Assembly: GCA_025352185.1 (NCBI GenBank)
Contig: JANXTV010000138.1
Span: 1-8,092, forward strand
Source of the DNA: Oligoflexia bacterium
GTDB lineage: Bacteria; Bdellovibrionota; UBA1018
Direction: 5' to 3'
DNA length: 8,092 bases
This document shows positions 5,823 through 8,092 of this stretch, in pieces (the stretch's first letter is position 1; each line of letters opens with the position of its first letter). The translations under genes and the position numbers were made by a program. Under the pieces are notes generated by a model, which was given only the letters and a program-made list of their open reading frames with translations, did no database searches and was not told where the DNA came from.

Positions 5823-5854
5823 AAAACCCTGCCCGAGTTTCGGGCAGGGTTTTT
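5823..5854 (+). terminator. Intrinsic terminator of ssrA
   Basis: CCCTGCCCG (5827-5835) pairs with CGGGCAGGG (5841-5849) across a 5-nt loop, flanked by AAAA (5823-5826) and a TTTTT run from 5850. It starts 7 nt after the encoded CCA. The flanking A and T runs let it work weakly in the other direction as well. Confidence 0.95.
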
Positions 5855-5966
5855 CATTTCTAAACATAACAGCAACTTAGCGAATCTTAGATCTCTTAGC
5901 TGACTCCGAATATCACCGGATCTCTCGCATTATAACGTCAGATGAAACACTCCGTAGTAAAAGGCC

Positions 5967-5991
5967 GTAGTCATCGGTTTTCAGTGACTAC
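5967..5991. repeat. Inverted repeat in the gap between ssrA and the TPR-like gene
   Basis: GTAGTCA (5967-5973) and TGACTAC (5985-5991) form a 7-bp inverted repeat with an 11-nt loop. It lies in the 230-nt gap 5855-6084, which otherwise shows no gene. TATAAC at 5931-5936 resembles a -10 box but has no good -35 box. The site is 93 nt upstream of the next start codon and could be an operator or a leader hairpin. Confidence 0.35.
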
Positions 5992-6084
5992 AGAAAGCCC
6001 GGACTCGTACGCTCCTCCACTCTCGTGGAAGCTGGGATTTCTGAATTGGCCTTATTAATTACAGTTCGTTAACTTTGGTCTGAA

Positions 6085-6744
6085 ATGAAACCTACGCAGT
6101 CGGAGATACGAAAGGCATTTGCCACGCTCAGCCAAGGCAGATTTAATGAAGCCTGCCGCCTTGCTCGCGCACTGAAGGACAAGTATCCGGACTCAAGAAC
6201 TGCAGAATGGCTCGACGTAGTGATGATCGCCGACCGTGCTGAATACACTCTAACGGGTCAGAGGCGTCACCTTGCCTTACGGCCCTGCATTCGGAGACTT
6301 GTTTCATTGAGCCGCCGTCTCCGGGGCGCGGAGCCAAAATTCCGGAGTCGCGTGCTAAACGAGCTCTACTATTTTACTCGAAACTTTAAAAAACAGATTC
6401 AACTCGGAAAAAATGACGTGAAACGTGGAGACTCCGGAGGGCACTACTCAATCGGGGTGGGAGCGACATGGCACGCCCTTTCACTCGCCGAAGTCGGAAA
6501 TCAGAGAGGAGCTATGCGGTATGCGAAAGCTGCCAGATCTGCACTCGAATGGTTTATCGCGTACGATCCGAACTACTCAAATACTTACCTACAGCTGAGC
6601 ATCGCTCTCGGAATCCTCGGATATGCCCGCGAATCCACCCGTGCATTCAACGACGGAAAGAGTAGGCTCAGCGGTGATAAGACGAAGATCTCGCGGTTCT
6701 TCGGAAGACACCGCGTAACAGGCCCGGAAAACATCACCAAATAA
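6085..6744 (+). CDS. TPR-like helical repeat protein, cytoplasmic
   Basis: The 219-residue product has no signal peptide or membrane segment and is basic and almost entirely helical. Residues 8-40 (IRKAFATLSQGRFNEACRLA and on to KYPDS) fit a tetratricopeptide repeat with the small-residue and Pro spacing of that motif. Two further helix pairs at about 125-160 (HALSLAEVGNQRGAMRYAKA) and 161-192 (YSNTYLQLSIALGILGYARE) look like degenerate repeats. TPR folds hold protein partners; no enzyme motif is visible, so the partner is unknown. The ATG is preceded by TAA five codons upstream, which bounds the start, but the ribosome site is poor (GGTCTGA). The gene is AT-richer than those left of ssrA: line 6361-6420 has 20 G or C in 60. 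It is 128 nt before the protease gene and on the same strand. Confidence 0.65.
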   Translation: MKPTQSEIRKAFATLSQGRFNEACRLARALKDKYPDSRTAEWLDVVMIADRAEYTLTGQRRHLALRPCIRRLVSLSRRLRGAEPKFRSRVLNELYYFTRNFKKQIQLGKNDVKRGDSGGHYSIGVGATWHALSLAEVGNQRGAMRYAKAARSALEWFIAYDPNYSNTYLQLSIALGILGYARESTRAFNDGKSRLSGDKTKISRFFGRHRVTGPENITK

Positions 6745-6755
6745 AAGTTAAGATG

Positions 6756-6802
6756 ACCCTTTCACACCCCCAGCTATGGATTCACGGGTGACGACAAAGG
6801 GT
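6756..6802 (+). other. Long inverted repeat between the TPR-like and protease genes
   Basis: ACCCTTT (6756-6762) pairs with AAAGGGT (6796-6802), and inside it CACCC (6765-6769) pairs with GGGTG (6786-6790), leaving a 16-nt loop. It starts 11 nt after the TPR-like stop. No T-run follows, so it is a weak terminator candidate or an operator. Just downstream, TATAGT (6829-6834) is a possible -10 box for the protease gene, with a poor -35. Confidence 0.4.
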
Positions 6803-6872
6803 AAAAAATTGGATTTTGGCGCGCATATTATAGTGGATTGGCTATGCACACTTGGGGTGATATTCCCTCTCC

Positions 6873-7964
6873 ATGAATTTAGCAGCGTTACTTCCTTTGG
6901 CACTACTCCTCAGTGGGTCCGCGATGGGCACTTCCACAAGCGTTCATTATCGTTATGGCACTTGGAAAAAATCCGAGTTGAAGGTCTGCTTTGGCGATGC
7001 CAGCCATCTTAACTTGACTGATTTTCCAAGATCACTCGCTGTCGACCAAGCTCCTCTAATCCATCGAGTGACTGCAGACAAAATCGGTCACTTCCCTCAG
7101 GTTTTACGCGTTCTGCTTCGAAGAACTATTGAAAAGGAGTATTCGGCATCACGGACTGGCATCTGGTTTTCAGGCTGGAAAAATTGCACGGCAAAAGCCG
7201 AAGGAGCAGATATCGTACTTTTCCTCTCTAACCCGGATTTTAAGACGAGCTGGACGTCTGGCCAGTCTTCGATTGGCATGAATTTGGACGTCGATGCTGT
7301 CAATCGGAAGAACGATGTAACTCGAGCGGAAACAAAGGGATTCGTCTATCTCGGACATCCGGACGCCCGACATCCTGATATGTACGGATTCGAATACGTT
7401 TCACGTCCCGAGGAAAGCTTCGCGATGACCGCACTCCACGAATTCGGTCATATTGCCGGACTGGGGCACGAGCAATCTAGAATCTACCAAGGTCAAGACG
7501 ACCCGAACTGCCGATTCACATCGACAGCTTACGATTGGTATCGCGAGCTTAAGACGCCCGATAGTCTAGGAGAAAACGTCCTCGTAACGGGTCCATACGA
7601 TCCCAATTCGATCATGAACTACTGTTATATGGAGATGATCGATTCCGTCACGGGCACAAGCTACACCTTGGATCGAACGCTTTCCGATTTCATGCCCGGT
7701 CCTTCCATTGAATATTCATGTCGCCTAACGGACGAAAAAACTACAGTCGCGGATCGACCGAAGAAGAATGCGGCTGGCAACCTGCCCCCTAACGCAATCC
7801 AACTCGCAGATGATTCTCTCTTCAAGAAGAAGCGTCTTACGGATAAAACTGACCGCTATGACATCCGAATAGGCTTATCCCGAGGCGACATCCATGCGCT
7901 CCGATGCCTCTATCGATTTTCGGAGGAAAATTCCGAACACCCCTGCCTCACTCACGAACTTTAG
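6873..7964 (+). CDS. Secreted metzincin-type zinc metalloprotease
   Basis: The 363-residue product carries HEFGHIAGLGHEQSR (189-203), the HExxHxxGxxH zinc site with ligands His189, His193, His199 and catalytic Glu190. The following Glu200 is as in astacins. SIMNY (246-250) is the Met-turn. Upstream, VCFGD (38-42) and IWFSGWKNC (97-105) are the first strand and W-x-x-C block seen in bacterial M10/M12-like secreted proteases. LSRGDIHALRCLY (335-347) is the closing helix. A hydrophobic start MNLAALLPLALLLSGSAMG is a signal peptide that lacks the usual positive charge. The start is bounded by TGA five codons upstream, and GGGGTGA ends 12 nt before the ATG. About 84 residues separate Met-turn and last helix, unusually many. 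There is no long prodomain. Seven cysteines suggest disulfides. The substrate is unknown; degrading prey or host protein is plausible if this is a predator. Confidence 0.88.
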   Translation: MNLAALLPLALLLSGSAMGTSTSVHYRYGTWKKSELKVCFGDASHLNLTDFPRSLAVDQAPLIHRVTADKIGHFPQVLRVLLRRTIEKEYSASRTGIWFSGWKNCTAKAEGADIVLFLSNPDFKTSWTSGQSSIGMNLDVDAVNRKNDVTRAETKGFVYLGHPDARHPDMYGFEYVSRPEESFAMTALHEFGHIAGLGHEQSRIYQGQDDPNCRFTSTAYDWYRELKTPDSLGENVLVTGPYDPNSIMNYCYMEMIDSVTGTSYTLDRTLSDFMPGPSIEYSCRLTDEKTTVADRPKKNAAGNLPPNAIQLADDSLFKKKRLTDKTDRYDIRIGLSRGDIHALRCLYRFSEENSEHPCLTHEL

Positions 7965-7973
7965 ATGCGTGAG
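7951..7973 (+). other. Hairpin across the protease stop codon
   Basis: CTCACG (7951-7956) pairs with CGTGAG (7968-7973) over an 11-nt loop that contains the TAG stop (7962-7964). No T-run follows, so it is only a weak terminator candidate. The last 128 nt of the window hold no gene I can support; TATAAA at 8029-8034 is a possible -10 box. Confidence 0.3.
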
Positions 7974-8092
7974 GTTCCGCTGAGACTAAATCCCAGAATA
8001 ATGATGCTAACGGTGGCATGTAGTGCCCTATAAACGCGCAAGTTCAGCCTAAGTAGCTTCGCCTATTTGCAGACCCGATGCTTGGGATGCAG

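Noticed and set aside
5637..5867. An open frame on the minus strand with a WWRRRESNPRP-like start region
   Set aside because: It is antisense to the tmRNA T arm and acceptor. This peptide pattern is a common false translation of tRNA-like 3' ends.
6312..6319. CCGTCTCC repeat of the tmRNA acceptor sequence downstream, as a possible attachment site copy
   Set aside because: Only eight bases match and they lie inside a coding region without the neighbouring T arm sequence.
1..8092. CRISPR arrays, tRNA genes other than tmRNA, insertion sequences, phage genes or toxin-antitoxin pairs
   Set aside because: Read on both strands, no regularly spaced repeats, transposase motifs, integrase or small toxin-antitoxin pair was seen.

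Overview
The window most likely comes from a predatory-type or related member of the Bdellovibrionota (Bdellovibrio/Oligoflexia group). Three things point there. One is a TIGR02147-family regulator, a family I associate with Fibrobacter and Bdellovibrio relatives. Another is a secreted protein with the 'GGxALVCR ... LHEAxY ... SRR' pattern I associate with that group. The third is the density of small secreted proteins of unknown function. This placement is an inference from protein style, not a database result.

Layout. (1) 1-1865, plus strand: a tight operon. It holds the 3' end of an arginase/agmatinase-family ureohydrolase, a SpoU/TrmH-family RNA 2'-O-methyltransferase 12 nt later, and an RlmM-like FtsJ-fold methyltransferase overlapping it by 4 nt. 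(2) 1884-1942: a nested hairpin with T-tracts on both sides, a shared terminator for convergent genes. (3) 1956-2480, minus: a small exported protein of unknown function with a strong ribosome binding site. (4) 2685-4465, minus: a two-gene unit, TIGR02147 regulator followed by a secreted partner, with an ATGA overlap. Upstream of the regulator are two near-identical CCACA-N3-TGTGG palindromes with a third palindrome of the same geometry between them. (5) 4697-5440, plus: a divergently transcribed, cysteine-rich exported protein. (6) 5467-5816, plus: a complete tmRNA gene (ssrA) with a short tag ending in EYALAA, followed by a classical terminator. (7) 5855-8092: a visibly AT-richer stretch with a helical TPR-like protein and a secreted metzincin-type zinc protease (HEFGHxxGxxHE plus SIMNY Met-turn), possibly accessory DNA beside ssrA.

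Working together: the left part is housekeeping (arginine or agmatine hydrolysis and RNA methylation), and ssrA is universal ribosome rescue. The centre looks like a small regulated envelope or secretion module: an autoregulatory-looking repressor or activator site, a regulator, a co-translated secreted protein, and a divergent secreted protein. The right part is a secreted protease region. The most original signal in the window is the regulator, secreted partner and palindrome cluster at 2685-4531.
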